A program made the position numbers and the translations under genes. This document shows, one piece after another, positions 47,616-56,782 of a stretch of DNA of 64,000 bases. The notes beneath the pieces are model-generated. The model ran no database searches. It worked only from the letters and a program-made list of their open reading frames with translations, and was not told where the DNA came from. The stretch is from Bradyrhizobium sp. LLZ17 (lineage in GTDB: Bacteria > Pseudomonadota > Alphaproteobacteria > Rhizobiales > Xanthobacteraceae): positions 310,001-374,000 of the forward strand of contig NZ_CP165734.1 in assembly GCF_041200145.1 (NCBI RefSeq). The letters run 5' to 3'. The first letter of the stretch is position 1. Each line of letters begins with the position of its first letter.

Positions 47616-48533
47616 TCAGACTTTTTCGACTTCGGGACGGCCGAGCAGGCCGGTCGGCATGAAGATCAGCACGACGATCAGGATCGAGAACGCCGCGACG
47701 TCCTTGTACTCGACCGAGAAATAGGCCGACCAGAACGTCTCGATCAGGCCAATGGCGAGGCCACCGAGCATGGCGCCGGGGAGCGAGCCGATGCCGCCGA
47801 GCACGGCAGCGGTGAACGCCTTGATGCCGGCGACAAAGCCCATGAAGAAATCGACCAGGCCGTAGTAGAGCAGGTACATCAGGCCCGCGACCGCGGCGAG
47901 CGCCGCACCGATCACGAACGTCATGGAGATGGTGCGGTCGACGTTCACGCCGAGCAGCGCCGCCATGGTCTGGTCCTGCTCGCAGGCGCGCATGTCGCGC
48001 CCGAGCCGGGTGTGCGAGACCAGCCAGGTGAAGATCGCCAGCAGCACGATGGTGGTGACGACCACCATGATCTGGATGTTGGAGAGCTGGATCACGAAGC
48101 CGTTCGCGCTTTCATGCAGCGTGTAGCCGCCGGTGATGAAGGGCGGGATCGGCTTGACCCGGGCGCCTTGCGCCACCTGCGAGTAATTGGTCAGCACGAA
48201 GGACATCCCGATCGCCGACAGCATCGGGGCGAGGCGGAAGGAGTGGCGGAGCGGCCGGTAGGCGATGCGCTCGATGGTCCAGCCGTAGAGGGCTGTGATC
48301 GCCATCGAGACCAGCAGCACGATGAGCAGGATCACCGGGATCGCGGTCAAGCCGGTCGAGATCAGGAGCAGGAAAGTGATCAGGGCGACGAAGCCGCCGA
48401 TCATGAAAATGTCGCCATGGGCAAAGTTGATCATGCCGACGATGCCATAGACCATCGTGTAGCCGATCGCGATCAGGCCATAGATCGAGCCGAGCACGAG
48501 ACCGTTGATGAGCTGCTGGGTGAAATAATCCAT
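47616..48533 (-). CDS. livH: Branched-chain amino acid ABC transporter, permease LivH
   Basis: A 305-residue permease with about eight spans. MDYFTQQLINGLVLGSIYGLIAIGYTMVYGIVGMINFAHGD is the canonical LivH start, and RACEQDQTMAALLGVNV the cytoplasmic loop that contacts the ATPases. ATG at 48533 is preferred; a longer frame upstream has no conserved sequence. It is the promoter-proximal gene of livHMGF-J. Confidence 0.95.
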   Translation of the reverse strand: MDYFTQQLINGLVLGSIYGLIAIGYTMVYGIVGMINFAHGDIFMIGGFVALITFLLLISTGLTAIPVILLIVLLVSMAITALYGWTIERIAYRPLRHSFRLAPMLSAIGMSFVLTNYSQVAQGARVKPIPPFITGGYTLHESANGFVIQLSNIQIMVVVTTIVLLAIFTWLVSHTRLGRDMRACEQDQTMAALLGVNVDRTISMTFVIGAALAAVAGLMYLLYYGLVDFFMGFVAGIKAFTAAVLGGIGSLPGAMLGGLAIGLIETFWSAYFSVEYKDVAAFSILIVVLIFMPTGLLGRPEVEKV

Positions 48534-48874
48534 AGGCTGCCGTTTACCCTGACACCGCTCAAAGGGAGCTCTTGAGAAAGAGTTCTTCAAGTTTTCTTCT
48601 TGGGCCCCGGCAGCCCTTGAGCATTCTTCCCGTTTTGTAACAGGAGGGAACTGGCGCCCGCAACTGGCGATGCGGGGGCATGATAGTTTGTACAGAGGTC
48701 ATTTTCGTGTTCCGCTCTCCCGTGTTCTGGAGGAAACCGGGGTTCCGTATCCGGCGGACGGGGCGATTAAGGTAAACAAAGGGTTTAAATTGCCGCCACA
48801 GTCCGATGCGAGTTAGCTCCCCGCAAAGCCGTCGCCTTCCGTCGAAGGCTTCAGGCCAACGAAGCGGGAAGCGG
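48534..48874. other. Intergenic region upstream of livH
   Basis: 341 bases between divergent livH and a membrane-protein gene. It should hold the liv promoter. I see no repeat, RNA motif or open frame with coding character, only stretches richer in A/T around 48680-48715 and 48770-48795. Confidence 0.5.
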
Positions 48875-49399
48875 ATGTTCAGGAACTGGCGGATCGGCTC
48901 GGTCAACGGCGCGCTGCTGGCGGCGTATTTCATTCCGGCCTGGACGCTGGTCGCCTTCAACATCGTGGTGGCGCCGGTGCACGGCCTCTACGAGCGCCCG
49001 AGCGTCGCGGTCGCACTGTTCCTCAGCGACAATCTCCAGATGTCCGGCATCGGCACGGTGCGCGCCGCCTGGCTCCTGGCACTTGGACGACTGACCGTGG
49101 TGGCGTTCTTTGCGATCTATCTCGCGCTTCTCTGCATTCCCCGCACCCGCAAGTCTGGCGGCAGCGACGAGGCGCTCGGCATCGGGCTGGCGATCGGCAG
49201 CCTGATCTCGTTTGCGAGCATGGTGATGGCCTCGAAGGTCGGCGAGATGGCCGCACTGCGGCTGCACGCCACCGAGCTCCTGCTCTTGCTCGGTGCTGCC
49301 ATCGTCCTGGTGATCGAACGCCCGGAGGCGCCGCCGCGGACCGCCGCGGCTGCGGCGCCGCTAGCTCTTGAGCAGGCCGAGCTCCTGCACAATCGCTGA
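48875..49399 (+). CDS. Hypothetical four-span membrane protein
   Basis: A 174-residue membrane protein of unknown family. Hydrophobic segments are at about residues 13-35, 65-90, 105-125 and 130-148. The start MFRNWRIGSVNGALLAAYFIP is preferred over an earlier in-frame ATG at 48806 that adds a very basic stretch. Its last 39 bases overlap the tail of the convergent pcaC. No conserved motif recognised. Confidence 0.65.
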   Translation: MFRNWRIGSVNGALLAAYFIPAWTLVAFNIVVAPVHGLYERPSVAVALFLSDNLQMSGIGTVRAAWLLALGRLTVVAFFAIYLALLCIPRTRKSGGSDEALGIGLAIGSLISFASMVMASKVGEMAALRLHATELLLLLGAAIVLVIERPEAPPRTAAAAAPLALEQAELLHNR

Positions 49400-49753
49400 G
49401 GCTTCCTTCACGGCGTGGTTCGCCGCCGGGACTCCGCAATAGATCGCCTGCTGCAGCAGAATTTCCTTGATGTCATCGGGGGTGAAGCCGCCTTCGGCCA
49501 GCGCCGCGCGCACATGCAGGCGGAATTCGTCCCATTGCCCGAGCGCGACCATGGTGCCGATCACCAGCACCCGCCGGGTGCGCTCGTCGAAATGCGGCCG
49601 GGTCCAGATCTCGCCCCAGGCGTAGCGCGTGATCATGTCCTGGAAATCGGTATTGAAGGCGTTGCGGTTGGCGATCGACTTGTCGACCCAGGCATTTCCG
49701 AGCACTTTTCGGCGCACATTCATGCCGGCATCGCGGCGCTTCTGGTCGTCCAT
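49361..49753 (-). CDS. pcaC: 4-carboxymuconolactone decarboxylase
   Basis: A 130-residue alpha-helical enzyme of the AhpD/CMD fold. RRVLVIGTMVALGQWDEFRLHVRAAL contains the conserved His region, and EILLQQAIYCGVPAANHAVKEA the second signature. It decarboxylates 4-carboxymuconolactone to beta-ketoadipate enol-lactone. It is the last of pcaB-pcaD-pcaC on the minus strand, separated from pcaD by a family E repeat. Its 3' end overlaps a convergent gene. Confidence 0.94.
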   Translation of the reverse strand: MDDQKRRDAGMNVRRKVLGNAWVDKSIANRNAFNTDFQDMITRYAWGEIWTRPHFDERTRRVLVIGTMVALGQWDEFRLHVRAALAEGGFTPDDIKEILLQQAIYCGVPAANHAVKEASAIVQELGLLKS

Positions 49754-49771
49754 GGTCTTTCCTCCGGATCA

Positions 49772-49873
49772 GTCATTCCGGGGCGCCTCGGAGAGGCGAA
49801 CCCGGAATCTGGAAGTGGGTGAAATGCGGATCGAGATTCCGGGTTCGATGCTTCGCATCGCACCGGAATGACG
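49772..49873. repeat. Intergenic palindromic repeat, family E, copy 2
   Basis: Opens GTCATTCCGGGGCGCCTCGG, closes CATCGCACCGGAATGAC, with inner arms AACCCGGAATC and GATTCCGGGTT. It sits between pcaD and pcaC, inside what should be one operon, so a transcript could form this hairpin between the two genes. Confidence 0.85.
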
Positions 49874-49882
49874 ATGGCGCGA

Positions 49883-50665
49883 TCAGCGCTGCGTCAGGAA
49901 CCCCACCACCGCGTCGGTGAACGCGTGCGGCTGCTCGACATTGGAAATGTGGGCGGCGTCGATGATGGTCATGCTCGCGCCGGGAATTTTTGAGCGGATC
50001 AGTTCGCCCGCCGAGATCGGCGTTGCCATGTCGTGGCGGCCGGCGATCACCAGCGTCGGGCTCTTGATGCGGGCCAGCAGATCGCGCTGGTCGAGCGTCG
50101 AGAGCGCCTCGCAGCAGGCGAGATAACCCTCGACGGGGCTCGCGAGCAGCATCGCCTTCATCCTGGCGGCGATCTGCGGCTCGCGCTCGCGGAAATCGGC
50201 GGTCAGCCAGCCGGCGATGACGGCGTCGGCCACCGCTGCGATGCCGCCTTTCTTCACCGCCTCGATGCGTTCCAGCCATTTGGTCGGCTCCGCATAGTAG
50301 CAGGAAGTGTTGGCGAGGATCAGTCTGCCGAATCGTTCAGGCGCGTTCGCGCCGAGCCATTGCCCGACCATGCCGCCCATCGAAAGGCCGCACCAATGCA
50401 CCTTCTCGATGTTGAGATCGTCGAGGATCGCGAGCACGTCGCGGCCGAAGCGTTCCATAGAGTAGGGGCCGGACGGCACTCCGGACTTGCCGTGGCCGCG
50501 GCGGTCGTAGCGGATGACGCGGAACACCTGCGTCAGCGCCTTCATCTGCGGCTCCCACATCTGCAGCGTGCAGCCGAGCGAGTTGGAGAGCATCAAGGTC
50601 GGCCCGCCGTCGCGACCCTCGACGGAGACGTTGAGCAGGCAACCGTCGGCATCGATCATGGGCAT
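49883..50665 (-). CDS. pcaD: 3-oxoadipate enol-lactonase
   Basis: A 260-residue alpha/beta hydrolase that opens beta-ketoadipate enol-lactone. The nucleophile elbow is CGLSMGGMVGQ; the Asp lies in VIAGRHDMATP and the His in DAAHISNVEQP, completing the triad. GYLACCEALSTLDQRD is typical of PcaD. It starts 36 bases after the pcaB stop, and pcaC follows. An ATG two codons inside (MIDADG) is an alternative start. Confidence 0.94.
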   Translation of the reverse strand: MPMIDADGCLLNVSVEGRDGGPTLMLSNSLGCTLQMWEPQMKALTQVFRVIRYDRRGHGKSGVPSGPYSMERFGRDVLAILDDLNIEKVHWCGLSMGGMVGQWLGANAPERFGRLILANTSCYYAEPTKWLERIEAVKKGGIAAVADAVIAGWLTADFREREPQIAARMKAMLLASPVEGYLACCEALSTLDQRDLLARIKSPTLVIAGRHDMATPISAGELIRSKIPGASMTIIDAAHISNVEQPHAFTDAVVGFLTQR

Positions 50666-50701
50666 TGCGACGTCTCCATTCTATGTGCGCTCACGGCTGC
50701 T

Positions 50702-52056
50702 CTATTCGCGATCGAGGCTGTCGAGCAGCCGGTCGATGAGAGCTTGCGAGACGCCTTGATAGGCCATCGGTTCGAACAATGCCGCAATTTTCTGCGGCGC
50801 AAGATGCGCCGTGACCTGCGAGATCGCCTGACAGGACCTCGCGCAGATGCTTCTTCTCCGCGAGCGCGCGCTTGCTCGCGGCCTCGACCAGATGATGCGC
50901 ATCGCTCTTGCCGATCTTTTCGGCCAGCGCAAAGGTGACCGCTTCGGCCATGATGAGCCCGTGGGTCGCATCGAGATTGCTGCGCATGCGCGCGACGTCG
51001 ACCTCGAGCCCTTCGGCGATGTCGACGACGGCCGTGAGCGCGCCCGAGGTGACCAGCATCAGCTGCGGCAGCGTCGGCCATTCCGCATGCCAGGGCCCGG
51101 CGCTGCGCTCGTGGTCCTGCACCTGGGCCGCAAAAATTGTCGCGGCGAGCTGCGGGGCCATGGTCGCACAGCCGAGCGCGCTTGCGGCCGCGACCGGGTT
51201 GCGCTTGTGCGGCATGGTCGAGGAGCCGCCGCGGCCCTCGCCGGCGGGCTCAAAGGCTTCCGCGACGTCGGTCTGCATCATCAGCGAGACGTCGCGTGCG
51301 ATCTTGCCGCAGCTTCCGGCGAGAATCGCGAAACACGACGCAGCCTCCGCGATCCGGTCGCGATGGGTGTGCCAGGGCGCCTCGGGCAGCGGCAGATTGA
51401 GCTCCTGTGCCAGCCGTTCGGCTACCATGAGCCCCCTGTCGCCGAGCGCTGCGAGGGTGCCGGCGGCACCGCCGAATTGCAGCGCGAGCCCGTCGCGACG
51501 CAGCCGCCTCAGCCGGCAGCGCGCACGGGCGAGGCTTGCGGCATATTCGGCGGCCTTGAGCCCGAACGGCATCGGCAGCGCGTGCTGGAGCCAGGTCCGT
51601 GCCACCATCGCGGTGTTGCGATGAGTGCGCGCAAGCGCGGCAAAACCCTTGATGGCACGGCTGAGGTCGGCGTCCAGCGCATCGATGCCTGCGCGCAGCG
51701 TCAGCATGGTCGCGGTGTCGATGACGTCCTGGCTGGTCGCGCCCCAATGCACGTAGCGCGCGGCCTCTGCGTCGGTCTTGCCGGCATTCGCAGTCAGCGC
51801 CTTGACCAGGGAATCGCCAGATTGCCCGAGCGCACCGCGGCCTGCGCCAGCGCGGCGAGGTCGAAAGTATCCGCCTTGCAGGCGGCTTCGATCGGGCCCA
51901 CTGCGCTCCCGGGGATCACGCCCGTAGCGGCTTCGGCCCGGGCCAAAGCTGCCTCAAAATCGAGCATGCTCTGCAGGGTGGAGCGGTCGTCGCAGACCGC
52001 GCGCATGGCCGCGCTCGACAGCATCGGCGCGAGCAGGGGGAGAGGGATGTGCTCAT
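50702..52056 (-). pseudogene. pcaB: 3-carboxy-cis,cis-muconate cycloisomerase, three frameshifts
   Basis: Fumarase-superfamily enzyme that lactonises 3-carboxymuconate; GRGGSSTMPHKRNPVAAAS is the signature. The family sequence is split over frames. From the ATG at 52056 one base is missing in a C run (plus-strand G run 52036-52040) before LLAPMLSSAAMRAVCDD; a second is missing at 51809-51811, where SGNLAIP should continue LVKALTANAGK; a third shift near 50826 separates KKHLREVL from the C-terminal VTAHLAPQKIAALFEPM, ending at 50702. Repaired, about 450 residues result, the normal length. Three separate one- or two-base changes in an otherwise conserved gene argue for sequence error, or an old pseudogene. 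Confidence 0.85.
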
Positions 52057-52226
52057 GTTGTGCGCGACCTAACCACCATGGGCCGGCTCTGCCAATCCCA
52101 AACCGCGCGGCTAAGCATTTTGCGGTTGCGAATATGCATTGCACGTGGCCGGGCTTGCCCTTTCCTTTGCGGCGTCCGTGCGTTACTTGAGCAGCATTAT
52201 AGTTTCGCGATCCGGGAGGCGCCCCC

Positions 52227-52673
52227 ATGGCCATGACGATGAACGGCGAAGTCCAGCTTGCGGCGCCGCGCGAGGCCGTCTGGGAGAAGCTCAACGATCC
52301 CGCCGTGCTGAAGGCCTGCATCCCCGGTTGCGAGGAGCTGGAAAAGACCGACGACGGCGGTTTCCGCGCGACGGCGAAAATGAAGGTCGGCCCGGTGTCG
52401 GCGCGGTTCAAGGGCAAGGTCATGCTGAGCGATCTCGACCCGCCGAACGGCTACAAGATTTCCGGCGAAGGCGAGGGCGGCGTGGCTGGCTTCGCCAAGG
52501 GTGGCGCGGTGGTGAAGCTCGCGGAGAAAGACGGCGGCACACTGTTGTCTTACGAGGTCGAGGCCCAGATCGGCGGCAAGTTGGCGCAGCTCGGCCAGCG
52601 CCTGATCAACGGCACCGCCAAGAAACTTGCCGACGAGTTTTTCGCCAATTTCGCCAAAGCCGTACAGGGCTGA
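52227..52673 (+). CDS. coxG: CoxG-type SRPBCC protein
   Basis: A 148-residue START-like (CoxG/SRPBCC) protein. [27 protein letters not shown] is the family hallmark, and [28 protein letters not shown] the C-terminal helix. The best-known homologue recruits CO dehydrogenase to the membrane; here it heads the coxSMDEF-like cluster. This form lacks the C-terminal membrane anchor seen in longer CoxG. A GGGAGG ribosome-binding site precedes the ATG. Confidence 0.9.
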   Translation: MAMTMNGEVQLAAPREAVWEKLNDPAVLKACIPGCEELEKTDDGGFRATAKMKVGPVSARFKGKVMLSDLDPPNGYKISGEGEGGVAGFAKGGAVVKLAEKDGGTLLSYEVEAQIGGKLAQLGQRLINGTAKKLADEFFANFAKAVQG

Positions 52674-52807
52674 AGGCCTTGCCTTTTGTCATGGCGGCTT
52701 GCGTCCCGGGCGATGTTGCCCCAGCGGACAATGGCCCATATGATGGGTTCGAATAATTATAAAAAACCGCTTCGACGGGACCCGTCGGGGCGCTGAAGAG
52801 AGTGCTT

Positions 52808-53293
52808 ATGGCGAAAATCTCCCTCATCGTGAACGGCAATCCTGTAACCGCCAATATCGATCCGCGTACGCTGCTGGTGCAGTTCCTGCGCGAGAATCTG
52901 CGGCTGACCGGCACCCATGTCGGCTGCGACACCTCGCAGTGCGGCGCCTGCGTCGTCCATCTCGACGGCAAGGCAGTCAAATCCTGCACCACGCTTGCCG
53001 TGATGGCCGACGGCCACGAGGTCAAGACAATCGAGGGACTGGCGGCGGACGGCGCGCCGCTGCATCCGATGCAGGAGGCCTTCCGCGAGCACCATGGCCT
53101 GCAGTGCGGATTCTGCACGCCCGGCATGATCATGACCGCGATCGACCTCGTGCATCGCAAGGGCAACGAGCTCGACGACCACACCATCCGCGAGGAGCTG
53201 GAAGGCAATCTGTGCCGCTGTACCGGCTACCAGAACATCGTCGCCTCGATCGCCGCCGGCGCGAAGGCGATGGCGAAATCCGATCTCGCGTAA
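52808..53293 (+). CDS. coxS: CoxS-type [2Fe-2S] small subunit
   Basis: A 161-residue iron-sulfur subunit of the xanthine oxidase/CO dehydrogenase family. The plant-type cluster is in [16 protein letters not shown] with a distal Cys in KSCTT, and the C-terminal helical cluster is CGFCTPGM plus CRCTGYQ. It should pass electrons from a molybdenum subunit to the FAD subunit encoded next. ATG at 52808 ([11 protein letters not shown]) follows GAAGAG; a GTG six bases earlier is possible. The gap to coxM is only 31 bases, leaving no room for a large subunit gene. Confidence 0.93.
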   Translation: MAKISLIVNGNPVTANIDPRTLLVQFLRENLRLTGTHVGCDTSQCGACVVHLDGKAVKSCTTLAVMADGHEVKTIEGLAADGAPLHPMQEAFREHHGLQCGFCTPGMIMTAIDLVHRKGNELDDHTIREELEGNLCRCTGYQNIVASIAAGAKAMAKSDLA

Positions 53294-53324
53294 CCCACGC
53301 GCACTCCGCGATCAGGACATTCAC

Positions 53325-54131
53325 ATGTACGAATTCAAATACCATCGCCCTGCAACCGTGCGGCAGGCGGCCAACCTCCTGGTGAAGAACGAAGACGCCA
53401 AGCTGATTGCCGGCGGCCATGCCCTCGTTCCGGTCATGAAGCAGCGCCTTGCCAGCCCCCCTCATCTGGTCGACCTCTCCCATATCGAGGGGCTCAACAC
53501 GATCGAGATGAAGGGCCGCGCGCTGGTGATCGGCGCCACCGCCAAGCACGCCGAGGTCGCGACCTCCGCCATCGTCGGCGAAGCGATCCCGGCGCTGGCC
53601 AATCTTGCCGGCGGAATCGGCGATCCCGCGGTGCGCCACAAGGGCACCATCGGCGGCTCGCTCGCCAACAACGATCCGACCGCGGACTATCCGGCCGCCG
53701 TGCTCGCGCTCGGTGCGACCATCGTCACCAACAAGCGTCGCCTGAAAGCGGAAGAGTATTTCCAGGGCCTGTTCACGACGGCGCTGGAGGCCGACGAGAT
53801 CATCACCAAGGTGATGTTCCCGGTGCCCAAGAAGGCGGCCTACGTCAAATTCCGCAACCAAGCCTCGCGCTATGCGTTGGTCGGCGTGTTCGTGGCACGG
53901 CGTCCGTCGGACGTGCGTGTCGCCGTCACCGGTGCCGGTTCCGAAGGCGTGTTTCGCGTTACCGCGTTTGAAGAAGCCTTGAAGAAGCGCTTCGCCGCGA
54001 AGGCGCTCGATGGCATCGAAGTGCCGGCCGAGGGGTTGAACAGCGACATCCACGGCAGCGCCGAATACCGCGCGCATCTCATCGGAGTGCTGACCCGGCG
54101 CGCCGTCGATGCCGCCAACGCCAAGGAATAG
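53325..54131 (+). CDS. coxM: CoxM-type FAD-binding medium subunit
   Basis: A 268-residue FAD subunit. [19 protein letters not shown] and [21 protein letters not shown] are the two FAD-binding motifs of the CO dehydrogenase/xanthine oxidase medium subunit. The C-terminal CO_deh_flav_C domain follows from about residue 170. It starts [15 protein letters not shown]. The catalytic molybdenum subunit that should complete the trimer is absent from the window. Confidence 0.93.
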   Translation: MYEFKYHRPATVRQAANLLVKNEDAKLIAGGHALVPVMKQRLASPPHLVDLSHIEGLNTIEMKGRALVIGATAKHAEVATSAIVGEAIPALANLAGGIGDPAVRHKGTIGGSLANNDPTADYPAAVLALGATIVTNKRRLKAEEYFQGLFTTALEADEIITKVMFPVPKKAAYVKFRNQASRYALVGVFVARRPSDVRVAVTGAGSEGVFRVTAFEEALKKRFAAKALDGIEVPAEGLNSDIHGSAEYRAHLIGVLTRRAVDAANAKE

Positions 54132-54193
54132 ATGGGTCTGCCGATTGGCCCAACACTTGCCCCGTGTCAGGGCGTAGCGAGACTGGCTCTTTC

Positions 54194-55117
54194 ATGAATT
54201 CAGCGGCCAATACCTCCGGTGCCTTGCCGGCATCGGTCGAAGCGATGCTCGAACTCCTGACCTCGCGCGGCTACCTCGCCGAGCGGTCGCTCGCCACGGT
54301 GGCGTATCTCGCGCTGCGCATGGGCCGGCCGCTGTTCCTCGAAGGCGAGGCCGGCGTCGGCAAGACCGAGATCGCAAAGGTGCTATCGGCGGCGCTCGGG
54401 CGCAAGCTGATCCGCCTGCAGTGCTATGAAGGCCTCGACGTCTCCTCGGCCGTCTACGAATGGAATAGCGCCGCGCAGATGATCGCGATCCGGATGGCGG
54501 AAGCCGCCGGTGATACCGATCGCGATCAATTGTCGTCGGACATCTTCGCCGACCGCTACATGATCAAGCGGCCGCTGTTGCAGGCGCTGGAGCCGGATGT
54601 GGCGGGGCCGCCGGTGCTGCTGATCGACGAGCTCGACCGCGCCGACGAAGCGTTCGAAGCCTATCTGCTCGAGATCCTTAGCGACTTCCAGGTGACGATC
54701 CCCGAGTTCGGCACCGTGAAGGCGCCGCATCCGCCGATCGTCATCATCACCTCGAACCGCACCCGCGAGATCCACGACGCGCTGAAGCGGCGCTGTCTTT
54801 ATCACTGGGTCGACTATCCCGCCGCCGACCGCGAGCTTGCGATCGTCAAGTCGCGCGTGCCCGGCATCTCCGCAAAGCTGTCGCAGCAGGTCGTGCGCTT
54901 CGTGCAGGCCCTGCGCAACCAGGATTTCTACAAGTCGCCGGGCGTCGCCGAAACCATCGATTGGGCCACCGCGCTCTCGGAGCTCGACGCCCGCGCGCTG
55001 ACCCCGCAAGTGGTCGGCGATACGCTGGGCGCGCTGCTCAAGTACCAGGACGACATCACGCGGATGCAGGGCGATGCCTTGGAGAAGGTGCTGAAGGAAG
55101 CGACGAGCGAGAATTGA
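54194..55117 (+). CDS. coxD: MoxR-family AAA ATPase (CoxD-like)
   Basis: A 307-residue MoxR AAA+ protein. Walker A is EGEAGVGKTEIAKV and Walker B LLIDELDRADEAFEAYLLE; the arginine finger region is SNRTREIHDALKRRC. In the CO dehydrogenase system CoxD works with the VWA protein CoxE to insert sulfur and copper into the active site. ATG at 54194 is used; a GTG 30 bases earlier in frame is an alternative. It lies 62 bases after coxM and is followed by a repeat, then coxE. Confidence 0.92.
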   Translation: MNSAANTSGALPASVEAMLELLTSRGYLAERSLATVAYLALRMGRPLFLEGEAGVGKTEIAKVLSAALGRKLIRLQCYEGLDVSSAVYEWNSAAQMIAIRMAEAAGDTDRDQLSSDIFADRYMIKRPLLQALEPDVAGPPVLLIDELDRADEAFEAYLLEILSDFQVTIPEFGTVKAPHPPIVIITSNRTREIHDALKRRCLYHWVDYPAADRELAIVKSRVPGISAKLSQQVVRFVQALRNQDFYKSPGVAETIDWATALSELDARALTPQVVGDTLGALLKYQDDITRMQGDALEKVLKEATSEN

Positions 55118-55122
55118 CCACC

Positions 55123-55226
55123 GTCGTTCCGGGGCGATGCGAAGCATCGGACTATGGTGCGCAATTGCGCACCTGAGAACCACGAGATTCCGGGTTCGCT
55201 CGTTTCACTCGCGCCCCGGAATGACG
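55123..55226. repeat. Intergenic palindromic repeat, family E, copy 3
   Basis: Opens GTCGTTCCGGGGCGATGCGA and closes GCGCCCCGGAATGACGG. The inner arms differ from the other copies: the first inner arm is replaced by GCGCAATTGCGC-type palindrome. It separates coxD and coxE by 126 bases within the operon. Confidence 0.82.
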
Positions 55227-55243
55227 GGGAGGATAGCTGAACC

Positions 55244-56446
55244 ATGGCCATCAACTACCTGGCGCCCGAGCGGACCGAGCAATTCGCCGACAACATCGTC
55301 GGCTTTGCCCGCGCGCTGCGCGCCGCTGGCATTCCGGTCGGGCCGGGCACCGTCATCGATGCCGTGAACGCGCTCCAGGTGATCGACATCGGCAGCCGCG
55401 CCGACGTCTTCGCCACGCTGGAGGCGATCTTCGTCAAGCGCCGCGAGCATGCGCTGATCTTCAAGCAGGCCTTCAACCTGTTCTTCCGCGCCTCGGAAGA
55501 GTGGAAGCACATGCTCGACTCGGTGCCGCTGCCGGATAGCGCGAAGAAGAAGCCGCCGGCCGGCTCGCGCCGCGTGCAGGAGGCGATGTCGCAGCCGCGC
55601 ATGACGGAGACGCCGCAGCACCAGCAACAGGATCTGCGTCTGTCGGTGTCCGACAAGGAGATCCTCCAGAAGAAGGATTTCGCGCAGATGAGCGCGGCGG
55701 AGATTGCCGAGGCGCTGCGCGCGATCGAGCGAATGCGGTTGCCGCAGGCCGAGCTTCTCACGCGCCGGCATCGGCCCGATCCACGCGGCCTGCGCCTCGA
55801 CCTGCGCCGCACCTTGCGCGCCTCGCTTCACACCGGCGGCGACATCATCGACATCCACCGCCTCGGGCGTATCGAGAAGCCGGCGCCGATCGTGGCGCTG
55901 CTCGATATCTCGGGCTCGATGAGCGAGTACACCCGCCTGTTCCTGCATTTCCTGCACGCCATTGGCGACGCGCGAAAACGCGTCTCGGTGTTCCTGTTCG
56001 GCACTCGCCTCACCAACGTGACCCGGGCGCTGCGCCAGCGCGACCCCGACGAGGCGCTGGCGAGCTGTTCCGCGGCGGTGGAGGACTGGGCCGGCGGCAC
56101 GCGGATCTCGGGGTCGCTACACAATTTCAACAAATTGTGGGCGCGGCGCGTGCTGAGCCAGGGCGCTATCGTGCTGCTGATCTCCGATGGGCTGGAACGG
56201 GAGGCCGATTCCAAGCTCGCCTTCGAGATGGACCGGCTGCACCGCTCGTGCCGGCGGCTGATCTGGCTCAACCCGCTGTTGCGGTTCGGCGGCTTCGAGG
56301 CCAAGGCGCAGGGCATCAAAATGATGCTCCCGCACGTTGACGAATTCCGCCCGGTACATAATTTGAGTTCGATCCAGGAGCTGATCAGCACGCTCTCCCG
56401 GCCGCTGCCGCCGCATCACCGCAGCCTGATCCGCTCCGCAGCCTGA
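55244..56446 (+). CDS. coxE: VWA domain protein (CoxE-like)
   Basis: A 400-residue protein whose C-terminal half is a von Willebrand A domain with a complete MIDAS motif, LLDISGSMSEYTR, at about residues 222-234. The N-terminal half is the usual CoxE helical region. With the MoxR ATPase CoxD it forms a chelatase-like maturation pair. Start MAINYLAPERTEQFADNI. A short gap of ten bases separates it from the xdhC gene. Confidence 0.92.
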   Translation: MAINYLAPERTEQFADNIVGFARALRAAGIPVGPGTVIDAVNALQVIDIGSRADVFATLEAIFVKRREHALIFKQAFNLFFRASEEWKHMLDSVPLPDSAKKKPPAGSRRVQEAMSQPRMTETPQHQQQDLRLSVSDKEILQKKDFAQMSAAEIAEALRAIERMRLPQAELLTRRHRPDPRGLRLDLRRTLRASLHTGGDIIDIHRLGRIEKPAPIVALLDISGSMSEYTRLFLHFLHAIGDARKRVSVFLFGTRLTNVTRALRQRDPDEALASCSAAVEDWAGGTRISGSLHNFNKLWARRVLSQGAIVLLISDGLEREADSKLAFEMDRLHRSCRRLIWLNPLLRFGGFEAKAQGIKMMLPHVDEFRPVHNLSSIQELISTLSRPLPPHHRSLIRSAA

Positions 56447-56456
56447 GAGGTCAACC

Positions 56457-56780
56457 ATGCTCGATCGCGACGAGGATATCCTGAAGGCGGCAGAGGACTG
56501 GCAAAAAGCCGGTCGTGGCGTCGCTCTGGCGACGGTCGTGGACACCTGGGGCTCGGCACCGCGTCCGGCGGGCTCGAGCCTCGTCATCAATGACGAGGGC
56601 ACGTTCCTGGGGTCGGTCTCCGGCGGCTGCGTCGAGGGCGCCGTGGTCACCGAGGCCATGGATGTGATCCAGAGCGGCAAGCCGAGGATGCTCGAATTCG
56701 GCGTCGCCGACGAGACCGCCTGGAACGTCGGGCTGTCCTGCGGGGGCACCATTCGCGTCTTCGTCGAAAAGGTCGGCTAG
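56457..56780 (+). CDS. XdhC family protein, N-terminal-domain type
   Basis: A 107-residue protein equal to the XdhC/CoxI N-terminal domain. ATVVDTWGSAPRPAGSSLVI and VSGGCVEGAVV are the conserved segments, with Cys in VGLSCGGTIRVFVE. XdhC proteins receive molybdenum cofactor and deliver it in sulfurated form to xanthine-oxidase-family enzymes. In many bacteria this domain is fused to the Rossmann domain; here it is split from the next gene by two bases, which is common in this lineage. Confidence 0.9.
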   Translation: MLDRDEDILKAAEDWQKAGRGVALATVVDTWGSAPRPAGSSLVINDEGTFLGSVSGGCVEGAVVTEAMDVIQSGKPRMLEFGVADETAWNVGLSCGGTIRVFVEKVG

Positions 56781-56782
56781 CC

